A stretch of 64,000 bases of DNA. Source: Couchioplanes azureus. Its GTDB lineage: Bacteria; Actinomycetota; Actinomycetes; Mycobacteriales; Micromonosporaceae. Below are positions 24,771-33,714 of the stretch, in pieces. Made by a program: the position numbers and the translations under genes. The stretch spans positions 558,001 to 622,000 of the forward strand of contig NZ_BMQY01000001.1 of NCBI RefSeq assembly GCF_014648355.1, read 5' to 3'. The number at the start of each line of letters is the position of its first letter. Positions within the stretch are counted from its first letter, which is position 1. The notes under the pieces were generated by a model. The model searched no databases. It was not told the origin of the DNA and saw only the letters and a list, made by a program, of their open reading frames with translations.

Positions 24771-25610
24771 TCAGTTCATCCCGTTGATCATCGCGTACGC
24801 GGACTCCGGCGCGTCCTTGGTCTCGGCGGCCGGAGGCGCGTCCTGCTTCGCGGCGGCGCCGTAGCCGCTGACCTCCACGGTCACCTTGCCGGCCGGGGCG
24901 TCGGTGGTCTTCGGCACGTCGAGCACGAGCTTGGTGAGCCGGCCGTCGTCGTCGAGCGTGGCCTCGTACGGGATCGCCTTGGCCTGGGCCGGGTCGGCGC
25001 CCTTGAAGACGGACGTGCCGAGCAGGTGGGAGTCGTCCTTGACCACCGTGGCGTCGAGGGTGCCGGTGATGACCGAGCCCTTGCGCTCGGCCGTGGCGAT
25101 GCCGCCGAAGAGGCCGGCCGCCCCGGTCAGGTCCGGGTCCTCGATGCCGACCTTGAAGTCGTCGTTGGTCACCTTGGCCGCGTCCAGCTTGAGCCAGTTC
25201 TTGCCGCTGAACAGCTCGATCATCGCCTTGAGGCTCTCGACGACCTTGGCGCTCTGCGGGTCGTCACCGAGCGCCGCGAGGCTCTCCGCCTGCTTGGTGG
25301 CCTCGCTCATGTCCATCGTCATCTTGACGTAGCGGACGGGCTCGGCGATCCGGAACTGGATCTTCCCCTTGGTGCCCTCCTGGACGGTGTCGAAGTCGAG
25401 GGAGGCCGTCTTCGACGGGGTGTGCATGGTCCCCTTGGCCGTCGAGTCGCCCGGGAGCGTGGCCGTGAAGCTGTAGTTGCCGGCCTTGAGCCCGGCGGTC
25501 GAGGCCACCAGGGCGGCCTTCGGGTCGACCGGCTGGTCGTCGTCGCCCGTGCAGGCGGCGAGCGAGAGGGCGAGCAGGGGCACGAGAACGGCGGCGAACC
25601 GACGGTTCAT
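24771..25610 (-). CDS. Lipoprotein, LppX/LprAFG-like
   Basis: A 279-residue exported lipoprotein. The signal peptide ends in a lipobox (LSLAACTGDDD, acylated Cys at residue 20). The mature protein contains KAALVASTAGLKAGNYSFTA, repeated beta strands and helices, SGKNWLKLDAAKV, GSVITGTLDATVV and the closing DDDGRLTKLVLDVPKT. This is the half-barrel fold of mycobacterial LprG/LppX proteins, which carry acylated lipids across the envelope; the actinobacterial relatives are mostly uncharacterised. A lipid-carrier role is an inference from fold-level similarity. GGAG lies about 8 nt upstream of the ATG. It is divergent from nothing and reads toward xseB. Confidence 0.75.
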   Translation of the reverse strand: MNRRFAAVLVPLLALSLAACTGDDDQPVDPKAALVASTAGLKAGNYSFTATLPGDSTAKGTMHTPSKTASLDFDTVQEGTKGKIQFRIAEPVRYVKMTMDMSEATKQAESLAALGDDPQSAKVVESLKAMIELFSGKNWLKLDAAKVTNDDFKVGIEDPDLTGAAGLFGGIATAERKGSVITGTLDATVVKDDSHLLGTSVFKGADPAQAKAIPYEATLDDDGRLTKLVLDVPKTTDAPAGKVTVEVSGYGAAAKQDAPPAAETKDAPESAYAMINGMN

Positions 25611-25684
25611 GGGGGTGACTCCGAAGGCAGTACGGATGGACGGCGGGAGCCTAGACGATGCACCCCTCGATCCGCAGCCCTCGA

Positions 25685-26242
25685 TCAGGGCAGGGCCGCG
25701 GCGAGCTTCTCCAGGTACGCCGAGTCGGCCTTGCCGACCACGATGATCGTGCGGCCCTTCTCCAGCAGCACGAGGGCGTTCTCCCCGGGGCGGGCGTCGT
25801 AGCGCTGCCAGGTGCGCGCCCCGGCCCGGTACGTACCCACCGCCTTCGGCTCCTTGCCCAGCTCGGCGGGGATCAGCGTGGCGGTGGCGACGCTGCTCTC
25901 GACGACCTGCAGCGAGTCGCCGCCCGGGTCGGCGTAGCCGAGGCGCAGGGTCGCGCCACCCGGCTCCCGCTTGAACGTGGCGGTCTGCACGTGCCAGTCC
26001 GCGCCGAGACCCTGCGGCTCGCTGACCGGGAAGACGTTGGCCGCGCGGGCCTGCTGGAGGGTGGGCGCGGCGTCCACGCTGATCGGTTTGTCCCCGTCCA
26101 GCACGAGCCGGTAGAAGAGGAGCAGCAGCGCGATCGGGACGAGCAGGACGGCGAGCGACATCACCATGTCCCGCGGCCGGCGCTCGGCACGCTTGCCGAC
26201 GGTGGGGGTCTCGGGGCTGGACACCCCACCATTGTTAACCAT
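25685..26242 (-). CDS. DUF4245 membrane-anchored protein
   Basis: A 185-residue protein with one transmembrane helix at about residues 27-45 (VMSLAVLLVPIALLLLFYR) and an extracytoplasmic domain (AANVFPVSEPQGLGADWHV, TLRLGYADPGGDSLQVVES, TIIVVGKADSAYLEKLAAAL). This matches the DUF4245 family, which lies beside glpX in many actinomycetes. The function is unknown. An alternative start is the GTG at 26224 (VSSPETPTV), 6 nt after AACAAT, which would also fit a leaderless mRNA. The gene is divergent from glpX across 83 bp. Confidence 0.82.
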   Translation of the reverse strand: MVNNGGVSSPETPTVGKRAERRPRDMVMSLAVLLVPIALLLLFYRLVLDGDKPISVDAAPTLQQARAANVFPVSEPQGLGADWHVQTATFKREPGGATLRLGYADPGGDSLQVVESSVATATLIPAELGKEPKAVGTYRAGARTWQRYDARPGENALVLLEKGRTIIVVGKADSAYLEKLAAALP

Positions 26243-26325
26243 GTCGCTGCGGCGGGACTTTGCGCAGGTCCCATGTGAGGATCGAGTAACGACCACACCC
26301 CGCACCGTCGCGAGGAGGCCCTGTC

Positions 26326-27363
26326 ATGCCCGTTTCCGCCAATCCGCAGGATCTGGACCGCAACATCGCCCTCGATCTTGTCCGCGTCACGGAGGCCGCC
26401 GCGATGGCGGCCGGCCGCTGGGTCGGCCGCGGCGACAAGAACGGCGGCGACGGCGCGGCCGTGGACGCCATGCGTACGCTCATCAACTCGATCCAGATGC
26501 GCGGCGTCGTGGTGATCGGCGAGGGTGAGAAGGACGAGGCCCCCATGCTCTACAACGGGGAGCAGGTCGGCGACGGCACCGGTCCCGAGGTCGACGTGGC
26601 GGTGGATCCGATCGACGGCACGACGCTGATGAGCAAGGGCATGCCGGGCGCGGTGGCCGTGCTGGCCGTGGCCGAGCGCGGCGCGATGTTCGACCCGAGC
26701 GCCGTGTTCTACATGGAGAAGATCGCGGTGGGCCCGGACTGCGCCGACGTGATCGACATCAACGCCGGCACCGCCGAGAACCTGCGCCGCATCGCCAAGG
26801 CCAAGCGCAGCGCGGTCTCCGACGTCACGGTCTGCATCCTCGACCGGCCGCGGCACCAGAAGCTGGTCGAGGAGGTCCGCGCGGCCGGCGCCAACATCAA
26901 GTTCATCTCCGACGGGGACATCGCCGGCGCCATCTCGGCGGCCCGCTCGGAGTCCGACGTCGACGTGCTCATGGGCATCGGCGGCACCCCGGAGGGCATC
27001 ACCGCGGCGTGCGCGCTCAAGTGCCTCGGCGGCGAGATCCAGGCCAAGCTGTGGCCGCGGGACGACGCGGAGCGGGAGAAGGCGATCGCCGGCGGTCACG
27101 ACCTCGACCGGGTCCTGACCACCAACGACCTCGTCACCGGCGACAACTGCTTCTTCGTGGCCACCGGCGTGACGTCCGGAGACCTGCTCAAGGGCGTGCG
27201 GTACCGCTCCGGCGGCGCGTACACCCAGTCGATCGTCATGCGGTCCAAGAGCGGCACGATCCGGGTCATCGACTCGTACCACCGCCTGGAGAAGCTCAAG
27301 CTCTACTCGGCGGTGGACTTCGACGGTCACCTGCCCACGGTGCTCCCGCCGGGCCGCGAGTGA
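26326..27363 (+). CDS. glpX: Fructose-1,6-bisphosphatase, class II
   Basis: A 345-residue class II FBPase, the main gluconeogenic FBPase in Actinobacteria. Motifs include [16 protein letters not shown], the metal site [11 protein letters not shown] and [19 protein letters not shown], then [25 protein letters not shown] and [21 protein letters not shown] proper ribosome site (GAGGAGG, 26312-26318) precedes the ATG, unlike many neighbours. The stop overlaps the next gene's GTG. Together with pckG at 36.8-38.6 kb it covers two committed steps of gluconeogenesis. Confidence 0.97.
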   Translation: MPVSANPQDLDRNIALDLVRVTEAAAMAAGRWVGRGDKNGGDGAAVDAMRTLINSIQMRGVVVIGEGEKDEAPMLYNGEQVGDGTGPEVDVAVDPIDGTTLMSKGMPGAVAVLAVAERGAMFDPSAVFYMEKIAVGPDCADVIDINAGTAENLRRIAKAKRSAVSDVTVCILDRPRHQKLVEEVRAAGANIKFISDGDIAGAISAARSESDVDVLMGIGGTPEGITAACALKCLGGEIQAKLWPRDDAEREKAIAGGHDLDRVLTTNDLVTGDNCFFVATGVTSGDLLKGVRYRSGGAYTQSIVMRSKSGTIRVIDSYHRLEKLKLYSAVDFDGHLPTVLPPGRE

Positions 27364-28328
27364 CCCAGACCGCCGCCGCTCCACCCGCGGTGCATGCCGG
27401 GCGGCGCGCGATCGGCGTGGCGCTCGCGGTGCTCTCGGGCGTCGCGCTGGCCGTCCAGTCGAGGATCAACGGCGAGCTCGCCGTACGCCTCGACGACGCG
27501 ATGGGCGCCGCCCTGTTCTCCTTCGGTTCCGGCCTGCTGGTGCTGGCGGTGTGCGTGCCGCTGCTGCCGGCGGGCCGGTCCGGTCTGCGCCGTCTGCGCA
27601 GCGGCCTGCGGGAGCGCAGGATCCGCCCCTGGCAGTGCGCGGGAGGCATGTGCGGCGGTTTCCTCGTCGCCACCCAGGGACTGACCGTGCCGACGGTGGG
27701 CGTGGCCGTCTTCATCGTGGCCCTCGTCGCCGGCCAGTCCTCGAGCAGCCTGATGGTGGACCGGGCGGGAGCGGGTCCTGCCGGGCCGCAGCCGGTGACC
27801 GTGCCGCGGCTCGCCGGGGCGGCGCTGACCGTGCTCGCGGTGCTGATCTCGGTGGCCGACCGGATCGGACATCCGAGCGCCCTGGCGCTGGCCGTGCTGC
27901 CCCTGCTCGCGGGCGTCGGCATCGCCTGGCAGCAGGCGGTGAACGGGCACGTCCGGGTGGTCTCCGGCAGCGCCCTGGTCGCGGGCCTGGTCAACTTCGT
28001 CATGGGTACGGCCGTGCTGACCCTGGCCTTCGCCGTGTCCGTGCTCCTGCGCGGCGTCCCGGCGCACCTGCCGGCCGGCCCGTGGTGGCTCTACGCGGGC
28101 GGCGCCATCGGCATCGTCTTCATCGCGGTGGGCGCCGCGGTGGTGCGCTACACCGGCGTGCTGCTGCTCGGCCTCGGCATGATCGCGGGGCAGGTCAGCG
28201 GCGCGCTGCTGCTCGACCGGATGGTCCCCGGCGCCGCGGGCCCGCCCGGCGTCAACACCGTGCTCGGCGCCGCCCTGGCGCTCGTCGCGGTCGCGGTGGC
28301 CGTCGCACCGGCCCGCCGGTCACGCTGA
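27360..28328 (+). CDS. DMT-type transporter (DUF606/YdcZ family, duplicated)
   Basis: A 322-residue protein with about ten hydrophobic helices in two related halves. Each half has the DUF606 signature: [29 protein letters not shown] with [21 protein letters not shown] in the first, then [28 protein letters not shown] and [17 protein letters not shown] in the second. E. coli YdcZ has only one such half, so this is the fused double-length form. The substrate is unknown. The GTG overlaps the glpX stop by 4 nt (27360-27363), making it the second gene of that operon. Confidence 0.85.
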   Translation: MTQTAAAPPAVHAGRRAIGVALAVLSGVALAVQSRINGELAVRLDDAMGAALFSFGSGLLVLAVCVPLLPAGRSGLRRLRSGLRERRIRPWQCAGGMCGGFLVATQGLTVPTVGVAVFIVALVAGQSSSSLMVDRAGAGPAGPQPVTVPRLAGAALTVLAVLISVADRIGHPSALALAVLPLLAGVGIAWQQAVNGHVRVVSGSALVAGLVNFVMGTAVLTLAFAVSVLLRGVPAHLPAGPWWLYAGGAIGIVFIAVGAAVVRYTGVLLLGLGMIAGQVSGALLLDRMVPGAAGPPGVNTVLGAALALVAVAVAVAPARRSR

Positions 28329-28338
28329 TCTCCCACGC

Positions 28339-29001
28339 TCAGATGTCGGTCAGCGTCGCGTCGGGGTTGTAGAGGCTCGGGACCGGCCTGGGCTTACGGC
28401 GCCGGAACGCGATCGCGGCGATCACCCCGGCCAGCAGGCCGAGCAGATGCCCCTGCCAGGACACCGGCTGGTCGGTGGGGAGGATGTTGTAGAGCTGGTA
28501 CCAGTAGAGCAACCCGATGAACGCCGCCACGCCCAGGTTCCACCAGCTGCGCTCGACGAAGCCGCGGGCGAAGAGCAGCCCGAGGAAGCCGAAGACCACG
28601 CCGCTGGCCCCGACGACGACGCTGCTCGGGTCGCCGACGAGCCAGACGCCGAAGCCGCTGACCAGCACGATCACCAGCGTCGACCAGAGGAAGCGCCGGG
28701 TGCCGCCGGCCAGCGCGAAGGTGCCGACCAGGATGAGCGGCACGCTGTTGCCGTAGAGGTGGTCCCAGCCGGCGTGCAGGAACGGGCTGAAGACGATGCC
28801 GTCGAGGCCGTCGAGGCGGCGGGGAATGATGCCGCCGGCCAGGTCGAGCGAGCCCGCGCCGAGGCCGCGGTCGATCGCCTCGATGAGGAACAGCACCGGG
28901 ATCACCGCGCACATGGCCACGAAGGCGCGTCCGATCGCGGCGAAGAACGCTTCCGAACCGACCCTCGCGGCGGCCTCGTCCTGTGCTCCCGGGTAACCCA
29001 T
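28339..29001 (-). CDS. Rhomboid family intramembrane serine protease
   Basis: A 220-residue membrane protease with six or seven helices. The rhomboid features are in order: HAGWDHLYGNSVPLI in loop/helix 2, the catalytic Ser in VGASGVVFGFLGLL, and the catalytic His in WQGHLLGLLAGVIAA. Rhomboids cleave within or near transmembrane segments; no natural substrate is known here. The start is the ATG at 29001, directly after a GGGGG run; a TTG 36 nt further upstream is also in frame. The 10-nt gap to the DMT gene's stop makes the two convergent. Confidence 0.92.
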   Translation of the reverse strand: MGYPGAQDEAAARVGSEAFFAAIGRAFVAMCAVIPVLFLIEAIDRGLGAGSLDLAGGIIPRRLDGLDGIVFSPFLHAGWDHLYGNSVPLILVGTFALAGGTRRFLWSTLVIVLVSGFGVWLVGDPSSVVVGASGVVFGFLGLLFARGFVERSWWNLGVAAFIGLLYWYQLYNILPTDQPVSWQGHLLGLLAGVIAAIAFRRRKPRPVPSLYNPDATLTDI

Positions 29002-29061
29002 CCCCCGATGGTTACCGATGGTCGCCAGTGAAGCCAACCAAGCGTGTCGAATCCGGCACGT

Positions 29062-29868
29062 TCAGCTTAGGCGGCGGGTGGCCGCTCGGATATCGGCACG
29101 GAACGTGGAGACCTGCGTGTAGACGCCCGGGTAGCCCTTGCGCGCGCACCCGAGCCCCCAGCTGACGATGCCGACCTGGACCCACCTGCCGCCCGCCTTG
29201 CGCACCATGGGGCCGCCGGAATCGCCCTGGCAGGTGTCGACCCCGCGCTTCCCGGCGCAGATCGACTCCTCCTTCACGAGCTCGACGCCGACCTTGTCGT
29301 ACGCCTTGGCGCAGTCCCCGTCGGCCACCACCGGCACCGACGCGTAGCGCAGCCGCTTCTCCTGGCGCAGGGCGTTCTCGCTGGTCTGACCCCAGCCGAG
29401 GACCGTCATCGGGCCCTTCTCGTCGGAGCCGCCGTGCGACAGCTCCAGGAGGGGCAGATCGATGTCCCGGTCCAGCCGGATCAGCGCCCAGTCGTCGCCG
29501 TAGGTCTCGCCGCGGAACCCGTCGGCGCGGATCACCGACACCGACCTGGCCTCGATCGCCTCCGTGGACTTGAGGTTGGTGACGCCGGCCACGACGCCGA
29601 TGCTGTCGTCCTCGCCGCTGCCGCTGACGCAGTGGCCCGCGGTCAGCACGACGCGGGGCGCCGTCAAAGCGCCACCACAGCCCATCGAGAGCCGCACCAT
29701 CCAGGGGAAGCGCCCCTCGGGGGCCAGGTCGCCGCCCACGACCTCCCGGAGCGGCGGCGCGGAGCCGGTCGCGGGCGAGGCGTCGCCGGCACGGGCGGCT
29801 ATCTGGCTCGCCGTGAGCACCGAGGCGAGCACACCGAGAACGACCAGCGAAGCGACTTTCCGGACCAT
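29062..29868 (-). CDS. Secreted trypsin-like serine protease (S1)
   Basis: A 268-residue chymotrypsin-fold protease with a signal peptide (about residues 1-28). The mature N-terminus is likely VVGGDLAPEGRFPWMV after a short propeptide. The triad is complete: His in LTAGHC, Asp in DDWALIRL, Ser in CQGDSGGP. Asp six residues before the Ser (VDTCQGDSGG) predicts trypsin-like specificity for Arg/Lys. Disulfide Cys are paired as in streptogrisin/trypsin relatives. It acts outside the cell. The promoter side faces a strong terminator belonging to the upstream transglycosylase gene, so it is transcribed separately. Confidence 0.94.
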   Translation of the reverse strand: MVRKVASLVVLGVLASVLTASQIAARAGDASPATGSAPPLREVVGGDLAPEGRFPWMVRLSMGCGGALTAPRVVLTAGHCVSGSGEDDSIGVVAGVTNLKSTEAIEARSVSVIRADGFRGETYGDDWALIRLDRDIDLPLLELSHGGSDEKGPMTVLGWGQTSENALRQEKRLRYASVPVVADGDCAKAYDKVGVELVKEESICAGKRGVDTCQGDSGGPMVRKAGGRWVQVGIVSWGLGCARKGYPGVYTQVSTFRADIRAATRRLS

Positions 29869-29897
29869 GTGGACATTTGATCACTGTCGGCGACACG

Positions 29898-29931
29898 AAA
29901 AAGGGGTACGCGCCGAAGCGCGCACCCCTTT
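29898..29931 (-). terminator. Rho-independent terminator of the transglycosylase gene
   Basis: Read on the minus strand: AAAGGGGT, one mismatch, CGCG, a 6-nt CTTCGG loop, CGCG and ACCCCTTT, followed by further T. It is a 12-pair stem with a run of T, located 19-52 nt after the stop codon at 29950. This is the clearest intrinsic terminator in the window. Confidence 0.85.
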
Positions 29932-29949
29932 GTCACGAGGTCCCGAGGT

Positions 29950-30648
29950 CTAGTACCAACCGACGCTCTGCGAGTGACCCCAGGCGCCGCACGGAGTGTC
30001 GTAGCGGCCCTTGATGTAGCTGAGGCCCCACTTGATCTGGGTCGCCGGGTTGCTCTGCCAGTCGTCACCCTTGGAGGCCATCCGGTCACCGGGCAGCGAC
30101 TGCGGAATACCGTACGCGCCGGAGCTGGGGTTGCGGGCGCGGTGGTTCCAGCCGCTCTCCTTGTCCCACAGCTTGTTCAGGCACGGGAACTGGTCGATCC
30201 CGAAGCCGGCGTCCAGCATCAGCGCACAGCCGATGGCCCGGTTGCCGCTGAACTCGTCGCAGGAGGCCGGAATGTCACCCGTGAACGGCGGCGTGGCGCC
30301 GGATCCGCCGGATTCCTTGCTCTCCGCGGCCTTCTTCTCGGCGGCCTTGGCGATCGCCTTCTTCTCCAGCTTGTGTGCCTTGCCCGCGGCGGCCTTGGCC
30401 TCGACCGCGGCCTTGGTGGCGGCTTCGCCCTCCGCCCGGCGCTGGTAGGCGCGAACGGCGGCGTGCTCGTTGTGCCGCTCCTTGAGGAGCGCCATCTCGT
30501 CGTTGTTCGCCTGGACCACCAGCTGAGCCTGGGCGCTCCGCGCCTGGACTTCCCGGTCCTGTCCGAGGTAGACCCCGCCGATCACGCCCGCGACGAGCAG
30601 ACCCACGGAGGCCGCACGGATGCCGACCCGGCTCCAGAGCCGATTCAC
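29950..30648 (-). CDS. Exported lytic transglycosylase-like protein
   Basis: A 232-residue protein starting at GTG 30648, with GAAGGGA 6 nt upstream. It has an N-terminal signal or anchor helix (RAASVGLLVAGVIGGVYLG). A Lys/Ala-rich coiled-coil follows, about residues 40-115 (VVQANNDEMALLKERHNEH, AHKLEKKAIAKAAEKKAAE). A C-terminal SLT-like domain has the catalytic-Glu context LWDKESGWNHRARNPSSGAYG, then DDWQSNPATQIKWGLSYIKGRY and CGAWGHSQSVGWY. The family cleaves peptidoglycan glycan strands and is widespread in actinomycetes, often linked to germination and hyphal wall remodelling. A near-perfect Crp box lies about 230 bp upstream. The long leader was searched by eye for a c-di-AMP riboswitch and none was found. 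Confidence 0.88.
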   Translation of the reverse strand: MNRLWSRVGIRAASVGLLVAGVIGGVYLGQDREVQARSAQAQLVVQANNDEMALLKERHNEHAAVRAYQRRAEGEAATKAAVEAKAAAGKAHKLEKKAIAKAAEKKAAESKESGGSGATPPFTGDIPASCDEFSGNRAIGCALMLDAGFGIDQFPCLNKLWDKESGWNHRARNPSSGAYGIPQSLPGDRMASKGDDWQSNPATQIKWGLSYIKGRYDTPCGAWGHSQSVGWY

Positions 30649-30986
30649 GAAGATTCCCTTCGTAGGGGGCAATGACGCGGAGCGGATCCGCCGGCTTCCC
30701 GCACCGGCGACATCTCGCACCGCAAGCACCGGCGGCCGGCGAAGGCCGCGCGGACCGGCCCTTGCTCGCCGGCCCGAGGCGGCCACCGATCGATCTCGGT
30801 TTGCGCGGCCACCCGGACGATGCTCGTCAGCCACCATGGCGCACCGTGAAGGCGATGTGAAATGACGACGCCCACCTGTGAAATGAATCACAGGACGTTT
30901 AGGAGCCATTCCGGGCAAACAAGGGCTATTCCATTCACCCTTGCGATATCGCGTTAGTCACAGTTCGTAATCAGCCCCAAACAAGG
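30649..30986. other. Gene-free upstream region of the transglycosylase gene
   Basis: No gene is seen in this 338-nt stretch. Reading from the terminator inward it holds an AT-richer zone (30895-30980), a 6-bp inverted repeat CAAGGG/CCCTTG at about 30920-30943, the self-complementary GCGATATCGC nearby, the Crp-like palindrome at 30875-30894, a second half-site at 30856, and a G+C-rich leader of about 200 nt that could fold strongly. Confidence 0.5.
30875..30894. promoter_or_regulatory. Crp/cAMP-receptor-type operator
   Basis: CCTGTGA-N6-TCACAGG is a perfect inverted repeat with 7-bp arms, and its core TGTGA-N6-TCACA (30877-30892) is the exact consensus for Crp proteins, including mycobacterial Rv3676. 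A second left half with identical sequence, TGTGAAATGA, starts at 30856, exactly 21 bp away, placing it on the same face of the helix. The position upstream of a cell-wall hydrolase recalls Crp control of rpfA in Mycobacterium. Confidence 0.75.
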
Positions 30987-31022
30987 CGTGAGGCGGAAAT
31001 CCGAACTGATTTCCGCCTCACG
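30987..31022 (-). terminator. Perfect hairpin after the PIN-PhoH gene
   Basis: A 15-bp uninterrupted stem (CGTGAGGCGGAAATC with its complement) closes a 6-nt loop, starting 12 nt after the stop codon at 31034. Downstream on the minus strand is GCCTTGTTT, a weak T run. It probably ends the PhoH transcript and insulates the transglycosylase promoter. Confidence 0.75.
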
Positions 31023-31033
31023 ATGACGCTGCG

Positions 31034-32449
31034 TCAGAGTGGGATCTCCTCCAGCAGATCGGTGACCACCTCTGCGATCGGAGACCGCTCGGACCTCGTC
31101 AGGGTGACATGCGCGAAGATCGGATGTCCCTTGAGCGCCTCGATCACGGCGGTCACGCCGTCATGGCGCCCGACCCGCAGGTTGTCGCGCTGGGCGACGT
31201 CGTGGGTGAGCACGACGCGCGACCCCTGCCCGATCCGGGAGAGCACGGTCAGCAGCACGTTGCGCTCCAGCGACTGGGCCTCGTCGACGATGACGAAGGC
31301 GTCGTGCAGGCTGCGGCCGCGGATGTGGGTCAACGGCAGCACCTCGAGCATCCCGCGGGCGAGGACCTCCTCCATCACGTTCGCGTGGACCACGGCCCCG
31401 AGCGTGTCGAACACCGCCTGCGCCCAGGGCGACATCTTCTCGGACTCGCTGCCCGGCAGATAGCCCAGCTCCTGACCGCCGACCGCGTACAGCGGGCGGA
31501 AGACGACCACCTTCTTGTGGCGGCCGCGCTCCATCGTCGCCTCGAGGCCGGCGCAGAGCGCCAGCGCGGACTTCCCGGTGCCGGCCCGCCCGCCCAGCGA
31601 GACGATGCCGATCGACTCGTCCAGCAGCAGATCGAGCGCCACCCGCTGCTCCGCCGAGCGGCCCCGCAGCCCGAAGGCCTCGCGGTCGCCCCGGACCAGC
31701 TTCACGGTCTTGTCCGGAGTGACCCGGCCCAGCGCCGAGCCGCGCGACGAGTGGATCACCAGGCCGGTGTGGCAGGGCAGGTGCCCCGTTTCCTCCGGCT
31801 CCAGCTCGTCGCCCGCGTACAGGCGGTTGACGTCCTCGTCGCCCAGGCTGAGGTCGGCCATGCCGGTCCACGTCGGGTCGCTGGCCTGGCCGTGGAGGTA
31901 CTCGTCGGCCGTGATGCCCACCGAGGCCGCCTTGACCCGCAGCGGCATGTCCTTGCTGACCAGCGTGACGTCCCGGCCCTCGGCGGACAGCCCCAGCGCC
32001 ACGGACAGGATCCGGGTGTCGTTGGAGTCGTTGCGGAAGCCGTGTGGCAGCTCGCTCTGGTCGGCGTGGTTCAGCTCCACCCGCAGGGTGCCGCCCTCGT
32101 CGTTGCAGAGGACCGGATGGTCCAGCCGCCCGTGCTTGATCCGCAGCTCGTCCAGCATGCGCAGCGCCTGGCGGGCGAACCAGCCGAGCTCGGGATGGTG
32201 ACGCTTGCCCTCCAGCTCGGAGATCACCACGAGCGGGATCACCACCTCGTGGTCGGTGAACCGGCGGAAGGCCGCCGGATCGGACAGCAGGACCGAGGTG
32301 TCCAGCACGAAGACCCGGCCTGCGGGCGCGGGCTCCGCGTCGGCGTGCCGGTCCCGGGACGCGCGGCGTCCCGAGGAGGCACGGCTGCTGGAGACGTTGG
32401 CGGCCGGATCGGTGTGGGCGACCCCGGCGTCGGTTCGGCGAGATGTCAC
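31034..32449 (-). CDS. PIN-PhoH fusion protein (PhoH2-like)
   Basis: A 471-residue protein. Residues about 40-185 form a PIN ribonuclease domain ([19 protein letters not shown], the acidic [12 protein letters not shown] and [13 protein letters not shown], then [14 protein letters not shown]). Residues about 260-465 form a PhoH-type P-loop ATPase ([28 protein letters not shown]-like [14 protein letters not shown], and [14 protein letters not shown]). This arrangement matches mycobacterial PhoH2, an RNA helicase and ribonuclease that can act in a toxin-antitoxin setting. No small antitoxin gene lies next to it here. The GTG at 32449 follows a GGAGCAGG ribosome site; a GTG at 32473 is the alternative. 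It is divergent from otsB. Confidence 0.92.
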   Translation of the reverse strand: MTSRRTDAGVAHTDPAANVSSSRASSGRRASRDRHADAEPAPAGRVFVLDTSVLLSDPAAFRRFTDHEVVIPLVVISELEGKRHHPELGWFARQALRMLDELRIKHGRLDHPVLCNDEGGTLRVELNHADQSELPHGFRNDSNDTRILSVALGLSAEGRDVTLVSKDMPLRVKAASVGITADEYLHGQASDPTWTGMADLSLGDEDVNRLYAGDELEPEETGHLPCHTGLVIHSSRGSALGRVTPDKTVKLVRGDREAFGLRGRSAEQRVALDLLLDESIGIVSLGGRAGTGKSALALCAGLEATMERGRHKKVVVFRPLYAVGGQELGYLPGSESEKMSPWAQAVFDTLGAVVHANVMEEVLARGMLEVLPLTHIRGRSLHDAFVIVDEAQSLERNVLLTVLSRIGQGSRVVLTHDVAQRDNLRVGRHDGVTAVIEALKGHPIFAHVTLTRSERSPIAEVVTDLLEEIPL

Positions 32450-32706
32450 AGGCCTGCTCCAGCGGGCGTGCAACCCGGTCCGCCCGCGGTCCGCCTCGTC
32501 CGGCGCCCGTCACTTGCACGGGGTCGGGATGCGGGCCCCGTGGCGCATTGTCGCAGGTCCGGGCCGGCCGGCTGGCTCGGGAAAACCCCTTGCCATGCAT
32601 AAACGCTAGCGGTCAAGAGCCACCTGCGGTAGTACCCGCGACATACGCCAATTCGAGGCCGTTGCGCCAGAGTGCGATGCGCCGAACGGCGGGTACGCTG
32701 GGGTGC

Positions 32707-33531
32707 GTGCCTGAGTCTCCGCCGAGCAACGCGCGCCCCTCACACCCCCTGAGCGTCGCCGAGGCCCTGCAGTTCACCGCCGCGCGCGCCCGGGAGACCA
32801 CCTTCTTCTTCGACTTCGACGGGGTCCTCTCGCCGGTCACGGACGACCCCGACGCCTCGCAGCCGGTCCCGTCCGTACTGGGCGTCCTCGAACAGCTCGC
32901 CGCCCGGGTGGCCCGGGTCGCGATCGTCTCGGCGCGGCCGGTCAGCTTCCTGCGCTCCCGGTTCGAGTCGCTGGAGCACGTCGACCTCTACGGCCTGTAC
33001 GGCCTGGAGGTCTGGCACGACGGCGACGTCGTCACCGAGCCGGCCGCGCTGCCCTGGGTTCCCGCGATGGCCGACCTGGCCGAGCGCGCCCGGGCCGAGC
33101 TGCCCGAGGCCATCCTGGTGGAGTACAAGCGCCTCTCGGTCGCCCTGCACTACCGCACCGCACCCCAGCTCGCGTCTCAGGTGGAACGCTGGGGCCACGA
33201 GCAGGCCGAGCGGCTGGGCCTGCGCATCCAGGGCGGACGCATGGTGGTGGAGCTCAAGCCCCCGGTCGACCAGGACAAGGGCATGGTGATCAGCGAGGGC
33301 GTGCTGAACTCCGGCTGCGCCTGGTATTTCGGCGACGACATGTCGGACATCAAGGCCTTCGACGCGCTGCGCGCCCGCGAGGCGGTCGACCCGCGCTTCT
33401 TCGGCATGTGCGTCGCGGTCGCCAACCCGGAGACGGGCGCGGAGGTCTCCAGCGCCGCCGACCTCACCCTGGAGTCGCCCGAAGCGGTCGCCGGCTTCCT
33501 CGCCGACGCCCTCCCCACCTTCGCCCCCTGA
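32707..33531 (+). CDS. otsB: Trehalose-6-phosphate phosphatase
   Basis: A 274-residue HAD-family enzyme. Motif I is FFFDFDGVLSPVTDD, with the nucleophile Asp. The trehalose phosphatase cap follows, with LYGLYGLEVWHDG and VEYKRLSVALHYRTAP. The Lys of motif III lies in ELKPPVDQDKGMV and motif IV is WYFGDDMSDIKAFDAL. It dephosphorylates trehalose-6-phosphate to the osmoprotectant trehalose, and needs OtsA, which is not in this window. TACGCT (32694-32699) is 7 nt before the GTG, the leaderless pattern. Motif I reads DGVL where DGTL is commoner. Confidence 0.9.
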   Translation: MPESPPSNARPSHPLSVAEALQFTAARARETTFFFDFDGVLSPVTDDPDASQPVPSVLGVLEQLAARVARVAIVSARPVSFLRSRFESLEHVDLYGLYGLEVWHDGDVVTEPAALPWVPAMADLAERARAELPEAILVEYKRLSVALHYRTAPQLASQVERWGHEQAERLGLRIQGGRMVVELKPPVDQDKGMVISEGVLNSGCAWYFGDDMSDIKAFDALRAREAVDPRFFGMCVAVANPETGAEVSSAADLTLESPEAVAGFLADALPTFAP

Positions 33532-33714
33532 CCCGGCGCTCCCACCGCCTGGTTCCGCACCGCAGCGCGCCGACCCAACGACGCCGACGCGGGTCGCTCC
33601 ACGCTGAGCGAGATTCAGCTCGGAGCCGGATGGAGTTCCCGCCCCGAGCAGGGGACAGCTCCCAGGCTGAGCGGACGCGCGGAGAGCGCGGCGCAGAGAA
33701 GGCGGCGTGGTCGT

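Noticed and set aside
30649..30870. Possible c-di-AMP (ydaO-type) riboswitch in the transglycosylase leader
   Set aside because: The genomic setting is right, but the conserved GGGGGAACC and the CAGCTAACCTCG-like 3' elements were not found on reading the leader. A covariance search could still overturn this.
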